In this document: one piece after another, positions 11,581 to 21,935 of the stretch
How positions within the stretch are numbered: position 1 is the first letter of the stretch
Layout of the letters: each line of letters begins with the position of its first letter
From: Eriocheir sinensis
Taxonomy: Eukaryota; Arthropoda; Malacostraca; Decapoda; Varunidae
Reading direction: 5' to 3'
Assembly: GCF_024679095.1 (NCBI RefSeq)
Contig: NC_066553.1
Coordinates: forward strand, 5,858,399 to 5,922,398
Length of the DNA: 64,000 bases
The notes under the pieces: model-generated
Seen by the model: the letters and a program-made list of their open reading frames with translations, nothing else
Database searches by the model: none
Told to the model about the DNA's origin: nothing
Program-made: the position numbers and the translations under genes

Positions 11581-14392
11581 TAAGAACATAAGAACATAAG
11601 AACGCAGGAGTCTGCAAGAGGCCGGTAGGCCTGTACAAGGCAGCTCCTTTGAACCTAAGCTCCTGTGTATCTAACCCCACCTAATATCGCTGTCCATGAA
11701 TTTATCTAATCTATTTTTGAATGTGACAATTGTATTGGCATTCACCACATGACTGCTAAGCCTATTACACTCATCCACAACCCTGTTAGTAAACCAATTT
11801 TTGCCTATGTCCCTGTTGAATTTGAATTTATCCAGTTTAAACCCATTACTTCGTGTCCTACCCGGTTCTCTTACCAACAAAACCTTATGAATATACCCCT
11901 TATTAAAGCCCTTCATCCATTTATAAACCTTTATCATGTCTCCACGCACTCTTCGCCTTTCTAGAGAATGCAAGTTTAACTGTTTGAGTCTTTCCTCGTA
12001 TGGCAAGTTTCTCAACCCCTGAATCATCTTAGTCATCCTCCTCTGCACTGATTCTAACATTTTGATACCCATTCTATAGTAAGGTGACCAGAACTGAACC
12101 GCATAGTCAAGATGAGGTCTAACTAATGCTAAATATAGTTTGAGGAAGACTTCGGCGCTTCTGTTGCTTACACTCCTTGAAATAAATCCCAGTACCCTAT
12201 TTGCTCGATTTCTAGCTTGAATGCATTGTGCCCTTGGACGGAGATCAGAGCTCACTAAGACCCCTAAATCTCTCTCGCACCCAGACCTGCTTATGAGAGT
12301 GTCATTTAAACCAATAGTTATGAGAGGGGTTGTTCCTACCTACACTCAGAATACTGCACTTCCCTACATTGAACTCCATCTGCCATTTATCCGCCCAGTC
12401 ATACAATCTGTTTAGTTCATCCTGGAGAATACTTGCGTCCTGATCCGACTCAATTACTCTACCGATCTTGGTATCATCTGCAAACTTACTGACATGACTA
12501 CTAATTCCTGTATCTAAGTCATTGATATAAATAATAAACAAAAGTGGACCTAATACCGAACCTTGTGGGACCCCACTCGTAACACATCCCCAGTCAGATC
12601 TTTTACTATTGATTTGCACTCTTTGCTTCCTATTGCTAAGCCACGCCTTGACCCAGTTCAAAACTTTACCCTCTACTCCGTGAGCCTGTAATTTAAGCAA
12701 CAGTCGTTGGTGAGGAACTTTGTCAAACGCTTTACTAAAATCAAGATAGATTACATCATAATTTTCATCTCTGTCTACCGCCTCAAATACTTTATTGTAG
12801 AAGGACAAGAGATTGGTGAGGCATGACCTACCTTTAGTGAACCTATGCTGCGAGTCGTGTATTAGGCTATGTTTCTCTAGATGCTCCCGAATGTTCCTGG
12901 CTATTATGGACTCCAGCATCTTGCCTATAACCGATGTTAAGCTAATTGGGCCATAGTTTGAAGCAGCTGACCTGTCCCCCTTTTTGAAAATCGGCGTCAC
13001 ATTAGCTACTTTCCATAGGCTGGGCACATAACCAGTTTTTACCGACATCTTAAAGATGTCGGTTAGTGGAGTGGGTCACTGAGTACATCACCTAATTCCT
13101 TTAATACCCTCGGAAATATCCCGTCAGGACCTGGCGACTTATTCTTCTTAAGCTTATCTGAAAGAAGGCCTTAGGATTACTTTTCGCCTCATTTGCTACT
13201 TTGATCTCATAATTCCTTTTTGCTATCCTGGTGTTTTTCTTCACTAATCTAGATAGTTCGACATACCGGCCCCTGAGATGTGTTTCACCATTCTTTATTT
13301 TCTGATAAATTCCCTTCTCTAACCCTATCTCGTGTTTTAGTCCACGAGTCATCCACTTAGGGTCATTGTTTACTTTTCTAAGTGTTCGCTGTGGTATATG
13401 CTGTACTTGCCCCTCTACTATTATTCTAACTAAATTATTGTAAGACATTTATACCTGGTTCTCCTGGCTCTCCAACCCACAGTTCCGGCCCTCATGAATC
13501 CCTAAATTATCCCAGTTTACCCCTTCAAGATGTCTTCGAAGCCCCTCGTAATTTGCTCTTCTAAAATCTGGCACTAACACTGGGTTTGGTTCGCGGGTTA
13601 CCGCCCAGTCTAAGCTAAAACGAACCGTTCTGTGGTCACTATTTCCTAACTCTCCGCCCACCTCCAGCTCATGTAGCAAGTTTCCATTATTAGTTAGGAC
13701 TAAGTCTAATATGTTATCTCCTCTGGTAGGCTCAGTAACTACCTGGTTAAGGAAATTATCTTGTATAACTTCAAGAAAGTCCTCGGCTTCCAGGTCACCC
13801 ACTAGGTCTTCCCAGTCTATATTCCTATAATCAAAGTCCCCCATTACGCAGACATTTTTACTCCTACTCGCCCTGCCAATCTCCTGTAGTAATATACTCA
13901 TGTCCTGCCTGTTAAGGTTCGGTGGCCTGTACATAACTCATAGAGTTAGTTTTTCTTTCCCTTTGTAAATGTCCACCCAAACTGATTCTGAATCCATGTT
14001 AGTTTTGACTGAGTTGTTAACAAAACATTTAAGTGAGTCTTTACCATATAGCGCAACTCCACCTCCCTTTCTGGACCTTCTGTCTTTGTGAAACATCTGA
14101 TAACTCGTTATTTCAAATTCCGATCTAAAATTTCTATTGGCAGTGTCTATCCATGTCTCAGTGATCGCTATTATGTCAAAATTTTCTGAACAAGCTTCAC
14201 CCCTTAGTAAGTCTATCTTGTTTCTGAGGCTCCTGCTGTTAGTATAGAAGATTCTTAGCCCGCCCTCTGTTACTCCCCTATAATTACTTCTAAGTTGCCT
14301 GGTTGTATTATGAGCTAGATGTCCTCTCTCATTACTCCTCCCCCCCTTGTCTATACTAAAAAATCCCTCTAAAGCAATGTTTAGATTTAGCA
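11578..14392 (-). pseudogene. CR1-like LINE ORF2 (endonuclease + reverse transcriptase), nearly complete but broken
   Basis: Domain order on the minus strand: AP-type endonuclease (about 14330-13500; ITETWID, KGGGVALY, VMGDFDYRNIDW, SDHRTVRFS), linker (13448-13150), reverse transcriptase (13048-12302; TPIFKKGD, YLDFSKAFD, SGVPQGSVLGP and catalytic KFADDTK), then the C-terminal region (12255-11671; LVRPHLDYAVQFWSP). The 3' end is a short tandem (ttatgttc)n, typical of CR1-type elements. Breaks: in-frame TGA at 13938-13940, in-frame TAA at 13449-13451, a deletion/frameshift near 13150, a 5-bp duplication (ccact) near 13060 and a frameshift near 12330. Two usually conserved residues are changed (NYGPISL for NYRPISL; QHRFTKG for QHGFTKG). 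It is dead, and inserted in the 28-bp minisatellite. Confidence 0.92.
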
Positions 14393-14425
14393 ATGTTTAA
14401 GGCAATGTTTGGACACGAAGGCTAA
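14376..14425. repeat. Residual 28-bp minisatellite units beyond the LINE
   Basis: Two partial units and one full unit (aatgtttggacacgaaggct) lie between the 5' end of the LINE and the splice donor at 14434, showing that the LINE interrupted the array. Confidence 0.85.
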
Positions 14426-14434
14426 GTAACTCAC

Positions 14435-14534
14435 GGCCACGAAGACGGCTGCCTCCGCGGACACCTCTGAGGCTGAAGGCAGGGCGCCACCCTCGCGTCC
14501 TTTTCGCAAGCCGCCCGCCAGCACGCAGCCCAGT
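14435..14534 (-). CDS. Internal exon of the membrane protein: juxtamembrane region and first half of the TM helix
   Basis: A 100-bp exon between an acceptor (minus strand ccttccaccccctcgcag) and a consensus-like donor (GCC/GTGAGT). One base completes a codon from the upstream exon (AG+A = Arg), then 33 codons follow: LGCVLAGGLRKGREGG, SASEVSAE and AAVFVA. The last residues begin a hydrophobic helix that continues without a break in exon 5773-6003. The stretch before it has one Cys and many small residues, consistent with an extracellular stalk. The donor is followed within about ten bases by sequence of the 28-bp minisatellite. Other frames are also open because of GC content; this one is chosen for the continuous helix and matching phases at both junctions. 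Confidence 0.62.
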
Positions 14535-14723
14535 CTGCGAGGGGGTGGAAGGTTATTTCTTGGGAATAGTAGGAAGTTACATGGGTTTCAGCGTCTCTAC
14601 AACTACTGCTTCTGCTGCTGCAACTACGACTACTACTATTACTACTACTACTGCTACTTCTACTACTACTACTACTACTACTGCTACTACTACTACTACT
14701 ACTATCGCTGCATTGTATTTTAC
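14535..14723 (-). repeat. 189-bp intron carrying a (TAC/TGC)n trinucleotide repeat
   Basis: Lies between donor GTAAAA (14723) and acceptor CAG (14535). About 110 bp of it (14597-14705) is an imperfect ACT/GCT triplet run, so repeat-length change would alter the size of a short intron. Confidence 0.55.
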
Positions 14724-14810
14724 CTTGAGTGGATGCACAGGCGGTCGAGGGCTGGGGCGTGGGAGAAGCCGTGTGGGTGGGTGCCGTCTGACCACATCTG
14801 GGCGACACAC
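14724..14810 (-). CDS. Upstream exon of the membrane protein: Cys-containing extracellular segment
   Basis: An 87-bp exon with acceptor gatgtcattcttgcag and donor CAAG/GTAAAA. The frame compatible with the next exon reads CVAQMWSDGTHPHGF, SHAPALDRL and CIHS, then a split Arg codon. It has two Cys, with a third shortly into the next exon, which suggests a disulphide-bonded ectodomain close to the membrane. One base at its 5' end belongs to a codon begun in an earlier exon, so the protein starts further upstream; I could not find that exon, and it may be beyond the window or far along the minus strand. The family is unknown. The short size, both splice signals and phase agreement with two further exons support it. 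Confidence 0.6.
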
Positions 14811-14941
14811 CTGCAAGAATGACATCGCCAGGTGGGTAGGTGAGCAAAGACAACGCTAAGCCAAGTGATCAGCGGTATTCTTTCCCGCGTTATCCTCTCA
14901 GACCTCAACCCTCCTCCCTTCTCCGCCTCTCCTTCTTCTTC

Positions 14942-15275
14942 TTTTTTTTTACAACAAAGGAGGCAGCTCAAAGGCTCAAAATAAGAAAGTAATAATAAAA
15001 AAAAAAGGCCGCTACTCGCTGCTCCTACAAAAAAGAATCAAAAGAGGTGGCCGAAAGAGAGGTCAATTTCGGGAGGAATTTCACGGCCTCGCTGCACACA
15101 ACTTTCTACCCTAGCTTTTCCCTAGTGTCCAATTCTCTAATGCAAGATTTAATAAACAGCATCGTCATTCTTCATAATTTTCACTAGCAAACTTCCTTCG
15201 TCTGTATATCCTTCCTCCGTCGACTTGAAGGCGTTGAAAAGGGGAGTATCGAGACATATCTACAACCTAAATTGG
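14942..15275. mobile_element. Two jockey-like LINE 3' fragments joined in opposite orientation
   Basis: 14942-15087 is the LINE 3' UTR on the minus strand (A-run, cagctcaaagg, ggccgctactcgctgctcc, agagaggtcaatttcggga). From about 15088 the sequence reads the C-terminus of the same family on the plus strand (CTQLST.., FLRLYILPPS, FKRGVSRH-type remnants to about 15272). This is an inverted junction between two copies. Confidence 0.65.
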
Positions 15276-15327
15276 CTATGCTTTAGAAACTTTGTCCTTG
15301 AAATGGAGACGGTGACTTGTGAGCATG

Positions 15328-15330
<3 letters not shown>

Positions 15331-15411
<81 letters not shown>
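15331..15411. repeat. (TC)n microsatellite
   Basis: About 40 uninterrupted TC units. Confidence 0.97.
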
Positions 15412-15414
<3 letters not shown>

Positions 15415-15429
15415 ATGCATTTGAACTGT

Positions 15430-16015
15430 CTCCCTTGCTGTAAAAAATGTAATTTATTCACTTTAGTAAAATTCCCTTATAGTTTTGTTTTACTTATTTT
15501 TTACTTTTCGTAATTTTCAAAAACTTTCATGAAAATATTATAACCATTTCTTAAGAAAGCAAAGAAGCAGTAGCCAAAGAAATGACTCCCTACATAGCGG
15601 TGGTTCTCAACTGGCGGTCAATGGTGACTTTTCGGGTGGTCCACAAGACGTCCTCTGTATTTGGTAATAAACTGTAAAAATGAATGTATATTATTATACA
15701 TTTATTTAAAATTCGGTACGAACAATTCAATCAAAATAAATAATTGGCCATTCATTTTATATTATTATTTCTATCTAAAAAAATATATTGGCAATCATTA
15801 ATTTGTAACTGCTGAGTAGCATTTCGAGTCAGTTTCAATTTCTAAATTAATTTATTCTATTTTGAATATTCAAGATTCACTGAGCGAGTCGAAGTGCCGA
15901 GCCATTTAATTATCCTGTTGACTCCTTGCAGCTGCCGTGCACCTACATACAAAACTCGTAAAATGGTTGCTATCATTTTATATAATTTCTCGAAATTCTG
16001 CTTTGAGAGGCAGCG
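15430..16015. other. AT-rich sequence, no gene recognised
   Basis: Contains no motif-bearing frame; the phrase ctgtctcccttgctgtaaaaaatg at its start resembles the end of the LINE 3' UTR. Confidence 0.4.
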
Positions 16016-16017
16016 GG

Positions 16018-16100
16018 CACAAAAAAAAAAAAAAAATAATAAAAAAAAGCGCACGCGCTGCTCTCAAAAAAATCAAAAAGAGGTGGCCCGAAGAGGTCAA
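16018..16100 (-). mobile_element. Jockey-like LINE 3' UTR fragment
   Basis: A-run followed by gcacgcgctgctc..aaaagaggtggcccgaagaggtcaat, the minus-strand LINE 3' UTR. Confidence 0.6.
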
Positions 16101-16274
16101 TCAGTGAATAAATATATTTCAAACCAAAATGCTTGTATGTGCTTAATTTATACTAACTCAAAACTGAAATGGTCCACGACATTTTTTTGATTGGGTTGGT
16201 GGTCCTCGGCCTTTAACGAGTGAAAACCACTGCTTTGTAGGGTCTTGAAAGGAAGAAAGCGATCATAAGAATAT

Positions 16275-16432
16275 AGAAGAAGAAGAAGAAGAAAAAGAAG
16301 AAAAAAGAAAGAAAAATAAAAAGAAGAAAAAAATAAAAGATAAAAAAGAAGAAAAAGAAGAAAAAGAAGACGAAAAAGACAAAGAAGAAGACGAAGAAAA
16401 AGAAGAAGAAAAAGAAGACGACGAACAACAGC

Positions 16433-16470
<38 letters not shown>

Positions 16471-16475
16471 AAACG
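16275..16475. repeat. (GAA)n-rich tract and (CAA)n run
   Basis: Purine-rich GAA/AAG mixture with a CAA run at about 16428-16470. The long open frames across it are simple-sequence translations. Confidence 0.9.
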
Positions 16476-16881
16476 AGGGAAAAGAAACGGCAAAAGTAGA
16501 GGGAAAAACGAATGAATAAGTGAAGGAACCAAAAACGAGGAGCAAATTTGAGTGAAAGAAAAGAGTTCAGAATTAGAGAGACATGACACTGTTAACGCTC
16601 AGCTTCGACATATCCCCAACAACGCCATATCGTCACCTTCGTAAACAAACCGCCTAAGTCATTATTTTCTACTTTACAGGAAATCAGAAAAGAACTGTCA
16701 TTATCTCATTTGGCTTAGGGTTTAGGCAGAAATGAAGAGGCCAATTCTAGGACACTCAAACCCTGAATGTCGAAGGCAACTCTACAAAATTGGGCGTCAC
16801 ATGTTGAAAAATTGATGTAGACAAAAACCAGGAAATCGCTGAAAAATGACTTTGGCGATTATTTTATGAGGGTGACGATAT

Positions 16882-17272
16882 GGGCCCGTGTTACCAGACG
16901 CTTTCGGCTCTCACAACACCTATTTCCAAAGGCCACAACGGACATTAGCTAGTCGGGCTCGTTCATGGTGCAGAAGTCATGTCAAACTCCCACTAGTGAA
17001 ACCAAATTGTCGAGTCCGTTTTGGCGTTGGCGGGTCCATTTCTCCCCTCTGCTCTGCCACACAATCCCAACACCTATTTTTTCCTCTCATATGTTACCTA
17101 TAGCTTACATATGAGAGGAAGAGATAGGTGTTGGGACTAATGTGGCAACAGAGGGAGAAAGGACCTACGACCCAGTCCGGCCTCGACATATTTGGAAGAT
17201 TATTGGCTCATAAAACAACCCATGGAAATGCTAACAACTTCCACGAAAGCCTTGTCAAAATCTGTAGGTGTG
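16882..17272 (-). mobile_element. Inverted-repeat MITE copy interrupted by a hairpin element
   Basis: 16882-17002 and 17205-17272 are the two parts of a reverse-orientation copy of the roughly 222-bp MITE family (tttcggctctcacaacacctatttccaaagg; later aaatgctaacaacttccacgaaagccttgtcaaa). The hairpin element 17003-17195 splits it, and its distal end is missing where the next copy begins. Confidence 0.65.
17003..17195. mobile_element. Short fold-back element nested in a MITE
   Basis: Arms of about 85 bp (17003-17095 and 17104-17195) are imperfect reverse complements (ccaaattgtcgagtcc/..cctcgacatatttgg; tcccaacacctatttt/agataggtgttggga) around an 8-bp loop. Confidence 0.75.
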
Positions 17273-17275
17273 TAA

Positions 17276-17498
17276 GGGCCATATTTTAAAACATTTCTGC
17301 GCCCAAGAACACGTAATTTACTAGTCTTTCGTGGGAGTTTATGGCATTTCCAGGGGTACTTTTATGACCCTGGTGGTAGTCTGAGCCTTCTTCTGTACCG
17401 CGAACCTAAAAGAACACTCATTAGAACTCGATTAACCTCCTTTTTTGGCCTTTGGAAATTGTTGATGTGAGAGGCAGGGTCGTCTAAGAATACCAACC
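17276..17498 (+). mobile_element. PIF/Harbinger-like MITE copy, TAA target duplication
   Basis: 223 bp from gggccatattttaaaacatt to aagaataccaacc, flanked by TAA (17273-17275 and 17499-17501). The ends are imperfect inverted repeats of each other. Internal landmarks are gaccctggtggtag and gaacctaaaagaacactcattagaac. Confidence 0.75.
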
Positions 17499-17739
17499 TA
17501 AGCTCCGAAGGGTTTAAGAATATGAAGCTGTATGACATAAGGGAAGCGTGGCGAGGATCAGGTGGGCATAGCGAGCAATCTATTGGCTCCACCGACTGTT
17601 TGGGAAGTTTTCAAGAACGGTCCACCAAATACAGACCGCGGCTAGAACCTCAGATGCTCGAAACAAGGGGCAGGGAGTCTCAGGCCGATAGATTGGAAAC
17701 ACTAAGGAACAAGACACTGAGGATGAGGAAATAATAAAG

Positions 17740-18345
17740 GAATGGGAAGGAGCGGAAGGAAGAGAGAAATGAAAAAGGAAATGAGGATAAGGATTAGGAT
17801 TAGGAGGAGGAAGAGAAGTAGTAGTAGTAATTGGAGACCGAGGAGGAGGAGAAGGAGATGGAGGAGTAACAGGAGACGTGGTAGGAAGATGAGTAGGAAG
17901 AAAAGGAGGAGGAGGAGGCGGAGGAGGACAAGTAATAGGAGACGTGGGAGGAATACGACTGGGAGGAGGAGGAGGAGGAGGAGGAAAGGGAAGAGCTAGA
18001 GGAGGAGGAGGAAGGGGAAGAGCTGGAGGAGGAGGAGGAAGGGGAAGAGCTGGAGGAGGAGGAGAAAAAGAAGGTAGAGACAAAGAAAGACGACGAAAGG
18101 AAGAAAGGAAGGAGGAAAGGAAGAAAGGAAGGAAGGAAGGAAGGAAGGAAGGAAGGAGGAATGGAAAGAAGGAAGGAAGGAAGGAAGAAAGGAAGGAAGG
18201 AAGGAAGGAGGAATGGAAAGAAGGAAGAAAGGAAGGAAGGAAGGAAGGAAGGAAGGAGGGAAGGAAGGAAGAAGGAAAGAAAAGAAGGGAGGAGAAGGAA
18301 GGAAGGAAAGAAGGAGGAAAGAAAGAAAGGGAAGGGAGGGAATAG
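17740..18345. repeat. Purine-rich low-complexity block (GGA)n and (GGAA)n
   Basis: GGA-rich (17790-18070), then GGAA/GAAG tetramers (18100-18340). The 305-residue minus-strand open frame is poly-Ser/Pro/Phe/Leu translation of this tract, not a gene. Confidence 0.9.
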
Positions 18346-18691
18346 AGTAAATAAGAAAGGTAAGAAATAAGGAAGAAAAAAGGAACGAAGAGCGGAGAGA
18401 AAAGAAAGACAATTTTGAGAACGGGAAAAAAGTTATAAAAAATGAAACTCCATAAAACTAAAATAAAAAAAACACGTACACAAGTGAAATGACGCAAAAG
18501 CCTATTTATTATCGGCGTTTAATGCATAATGGAGTCTAGAGGGATTAATTAACTTTAGCCTTAATTAAACGGGGAGGAGAGGCGAGGGTTTATATAGCCA
18601 GAGCCCTTAGCTTCCCCGTTCAACTGAGGCAGCTCCACCAACCGACCCTCACCTCCTCAAAGCTACGGAACTGTATGAAAAGGAAAGTGAT

Positions 18692-18722
18692 GAGAGAGAG
18701 AGAGAGAGAGAAAATAAGAAAT

Positions 18723-18761
<39 letters not shown>

Positions 18762-18909
18762 CCTCACCCTTCCACTTACTGCCCCCCTCTTTTTTTTCCT
18801 TGACCTAAAGTGACTCCCCTCATCTTATCCAGCGATGGAGTTTCCTGTGCGATCAAGTTCAAGTTTCCTTTTCTCTGCTGTTTTTGCTACCATTGCTTCT
18901 ATTACCACC

Positions 18910-18965
<56 letters not shown>

Positions 18966-18985
18966 CACTACTACTACTACTACGA
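18692..18985. repeat. (GA)n, (TC)n and (ACT)n microsatellites
   Basis: GA run 18692-18711, TC run 18727-18758 (inverted partners 15 bp apart), ACT run about 18905-18985. Confidence 0.92.
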
Positions 18986-18999
18986 CTACGACGGCCTTG

Positions 19000-19570
19000 T
19001 TTGACGTACCAGTGTGTCTTTTTTCGTGGCTGATGGCTGGCAGATTTGCGGGTGACGTGGGTTCGATATCCCGTAAATGGACTGCTGCAGCGTTAATTAA
19101 GTTCCGTCACTTCAGGCGGTAAAATTCAGTGTCACGGGTCATTTATTTACGCCGTGCTTCGCTTTGATGCCGCGTGTTTAAGGGGCCTCCGAGTACGACA
19201 TCACGCGGCGGTTCCAGTTTTGTCACGTTTTTTCACGGCGCGAGATTTTGTTTCCGTTGTGTCTTATTTGCTTCCCCTCGAACTAAATTTGATCAGTGTC
19301 GTCCGGCTGCTTTCTCCCCTTCCCTTTTTTCTTGTAATTTAACAGCGTGTTGCAGGTGTTTTTTTTTATGCTGCTTCCTTTCCTTTTTCTAATTTTAAGA
19401 GCGTTTTGCGGGTATTTTTTTATGGTTTTGATATTGCCTGATTATGCTATTATGTGGTTCTTCTACGTTTATTAGGTTCTTTGGACAGTAAGAGCACAGG
19501 AAAGTGAAACAGTGCAATGACCAAACACAAAACGAGAAATATTCATGACAACAATGTGAGCGGACACTCC
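19000..19570. other. No gene or repeat recognised
   Basis: Mixed sequence with several T-runs; open frames are short and featureless. Confidence 0.4.
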
Positions 19571-19585
19571 TTTGACCTCTGTTCG

Positions 19586-19656
19586 GGAGCAGTGAGTAGC
19601 GGGCCTTTTTTTTTTTTTCTTTACGCCCTTGAACTGTCTCCTTAGCTGTAAAAAAA
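19586..19656 (+). mobile_element. Jockey-like LINE 3' UTR fragment
   Basis: gcagtgagtagcgggcc, T-run, acgcccttgaactgtctcc and A-run match the recurring LINE 3' UTR. Confidence 0.65.
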
Positions 19657-19936
19657 AGTAATAATTATATTTGACGGAATGGCAGAAACTTGACAGGCAT
19701 TTATCGGACAATTATTAAAACTTCAATCTCCACTTCATGAGGCAACACAAACCCCAGAGCCGCGCTACTGTCACATCACCCCATCACTCTCCTCAGATTA
19801 GCTCGCTACGCCCCCCCTCTCTCTCCCTCTTATTTACGTTATATGTAATATCTTATGCTTGGCTGTGCAGGACACGAGAGAGAGACCTACGTGAGCCTTC
19901 CATGGTGGCGGAAGGGTGAATGGTGCGGCACCTTCG

Positions 19937-19937
<1 letters not shown>

Positions 19938-19974
<37 letters not shown>
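19938..19974. repeat. (CA)n microsatellite
   Basis: About 17 CA units. Confidence 0.95.
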
Positions 19975-19975
<1 letters not shown>

Positions 19976-20169
19976 CAGAGGTAGGTCAGCAGCTAATTAT
20001 AAACCCCTAATCCTAACTGACACGAGTAATGCCCGGCGGTTCTCAACTTGTAGGCGTATGAAGTTCGTGGAGGGGAGGAGTGCGGTGGAGGAGCCTGTGC
20101 TGGAGGAATTCGATCAATAATAATTACAGGGAACACTTTTCATTTTTCTTCCCTTCTTCCTCCCTCCCT

Positions 20170-20342
20170 CTCGCTGGTAAACTCTGGAACAGCTTTCTCT
20201 CGTCTGTATTCCTTCCTGCCTACGACTTGAGCTTTTTTTAGAGGGGAATATTAACACTTGACTCTCTTCTCTGGCCCATTAATTCTGTTTCTTAAGGGGC
20301 TTTTTTTTTCCTTTAAGATACTTCCTTTACTGTAAAAAAAAA
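20170..20342 (+). mobile_element. Jockey-like LINE C-terminus and 3' UTR fragment
   Basis: ctggtaaactctggaacagctttctctcgtctgtattccttcctgcc corresponds to KLWNS.. of the LINE C-terminus, followed by 3' UTR remnants and an A-run. Confidence 0.65.
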
Positions 20343-20559
20343 GCTCGTCGTTGCTCTGCTGTCATCCTCTTTCTGCGCCTTTTCGTTCCTTCTTTCTCTC
20401 AAGGTTGCCGCTTCTTCTTGCTCACTTTCTTCAATTTTCGTCTTGTATTTCCTTCCTTCGTTATGTCTGGACTCAGTCACCATCATCGTTCTTTCTGTTC
20501 ACATCATCCTCTTTCTCCTCCGGCTTAGATTCTTCTCTTTTTCTGTCTAAATCCCTCCG

Positions 20560-20920
20560 CTTCTTCCTGCTGCTCGTTTTCTACAATAGTCTTCGCCTCA
20601 ACTCTCCTTCTTTGGCATTATATCGTAAAATAGTCGCCGTCGTTGTTGTTGTTCAATGAATCCTTCTCATTCGCCTTTCCTCATCCCCTTTCTTTCCTTC
20701 TCACAATGTTGCTTCTTCCCGTTTCCCGTTTTCTTCAATAGTCTTCGCCTCAACTCTCCTTCCTTGGCATTATCTCGTAAAATAGTCGCCGTCGTTCTTG
20801 TTGTTTCATGTATCCTTCTCATTCACTTTTCCTTATCCCCTTTCTTTCCTTCTCACAATGTTGCTTCTTCCTGTTCCCATTTTCTTCAATAGTATTCGTC
20901 TAGACTCTCCTTCGTTCGGT
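20560..20920. repeat. 152-bp tandem duplication, about 2.3 copies
   Basis: The phrase caatagtcttcgcctcaac recurs at 20584, 20736 and (diverged) 20887, with matching sequence between (gtaaaatagtcgccgtcgtt; ccttctcacaatgttgcttc). Confidence 0.85.
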
Positions 20921-21182
20921 ATTTCTGAAGACCAGTCATTGTGATTACTCTTCTTTCTGTTATCATCATCATCGTCATGGTCATTATTATCATTCGACTT
21001 TTCTTTCCTCCAATCCTTTCCGCCTCACAATGTTGCTTTTTCTTCCTCCCGAATCACAATATCGCTGTGTGTCGTAGTTTTGTAAAAGTTGCGCAATAAG
21101 CCACCTGCCTCGCGACATCAATACGACGGAGGACACGACGAACCAGGCTATTGGGGGCACGGCGGACTCGAGTAGGCAAACC

Positions 21183-21183
<1 letters not shown>

Positions 21184-21224
<41 letters not shown>
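21184..21224. repeat. (GT)n microsatellite
   Basis: About 20 GT units. Confidence 0.97.
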
Positions 21225-21225
<1 letters not shown>

Positions 21226-21334
21226 ATGTAACGTCAAAATATGAAGCGCCCAAACGGATAGTTTCAGGGAACTCTTCCTAATAACAATAAATTGACATCA
21301 TTATAAATGCTGATACTCATATTGTTGGTGATAC

Positions 21335-21512
21335 GTCGACAACAACAACAACAACATCAATAACACTCCTCCTCCTCCTCCTACTACTACTACTACTACT
21401 ACTACTACTCCCACTACCACTATCATTACCACTACTACTACTACCACTATCACTACTACTACTACCACTACTACTACTACCACTACCACTACTACTACAA
21501 ATACTACTACTC

Positions 21513-21575
<63 letters not shown>

Positions 21576-21877
21576 TTACTACTACTACTACTACTACTGC
21601 CTGTTGCTGCTGCTTCTACTTTCGCTTCTGCTGTTGTTGTTACAGCTGTTGTTGTTGTTGCTGCTGCTGCTGTTCCGGTCGTTGTTGTTGTTGTTGTCAT
21701 CGCTGCTGCTGCTGCTACTATAGGAAATGATGAGAATAACAACAAGCAAACAACAACAACAACAACAGCTGCAACAGGACTAACAACAACAATAACACTA
21801 CTACTACTACTACTAATAATAATAATAATGAAAACAATGATATAATGAAAACAGAAGCAATAATAATAATAATAATG

Positions 21878-21931
<54 letters not shown>

Positions 21932-21935
21932 CAGT
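21335..21935. repeat. Trinucleotide complex: (ACT)n, (GTT/GCT)n, (CAA)n, (TAA)n
   Basis: Adjacent ACT (21380-21600), TTG/TGC (21600-21720), CAA/ACT (21750-21815) and TAA (21855-21930) runs. The poly-Ser/Val/Tyr frames are artefacts. Confidence 0.93.

Larger units (their letters stand above)
6004..14434 (-). other. Intron of about 8.4 kb in the membrane-protein gene, filled with mobile elements
   Basis: Bounded by a GTGAGT donor (14434) and a CAG acceptor with pyrimidine tract (6004). From the donor it contains minisatellite units, a CR1-like LINE, a 28-bp minisatellite, a jockey-like LINE, SINE pieces and a fold-back element. The boundaries are inferred from splice signals and matching reading phase. 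Confidence 0.55.

Noticed and set aside
14431..14971. Alternative open frames over the two small exons of the membrane-protein gene
   Set aside because: All frames are open because of GC content, but only one gives a continuous hydrophobic helix with the exon at 5773-6003 in matching phase.
17580..18497. 305-residue minus-strand open frame
   Set aside because: Ser/Pro/Phe/Leu translation of a GGA/GGAA low-complexity tract.
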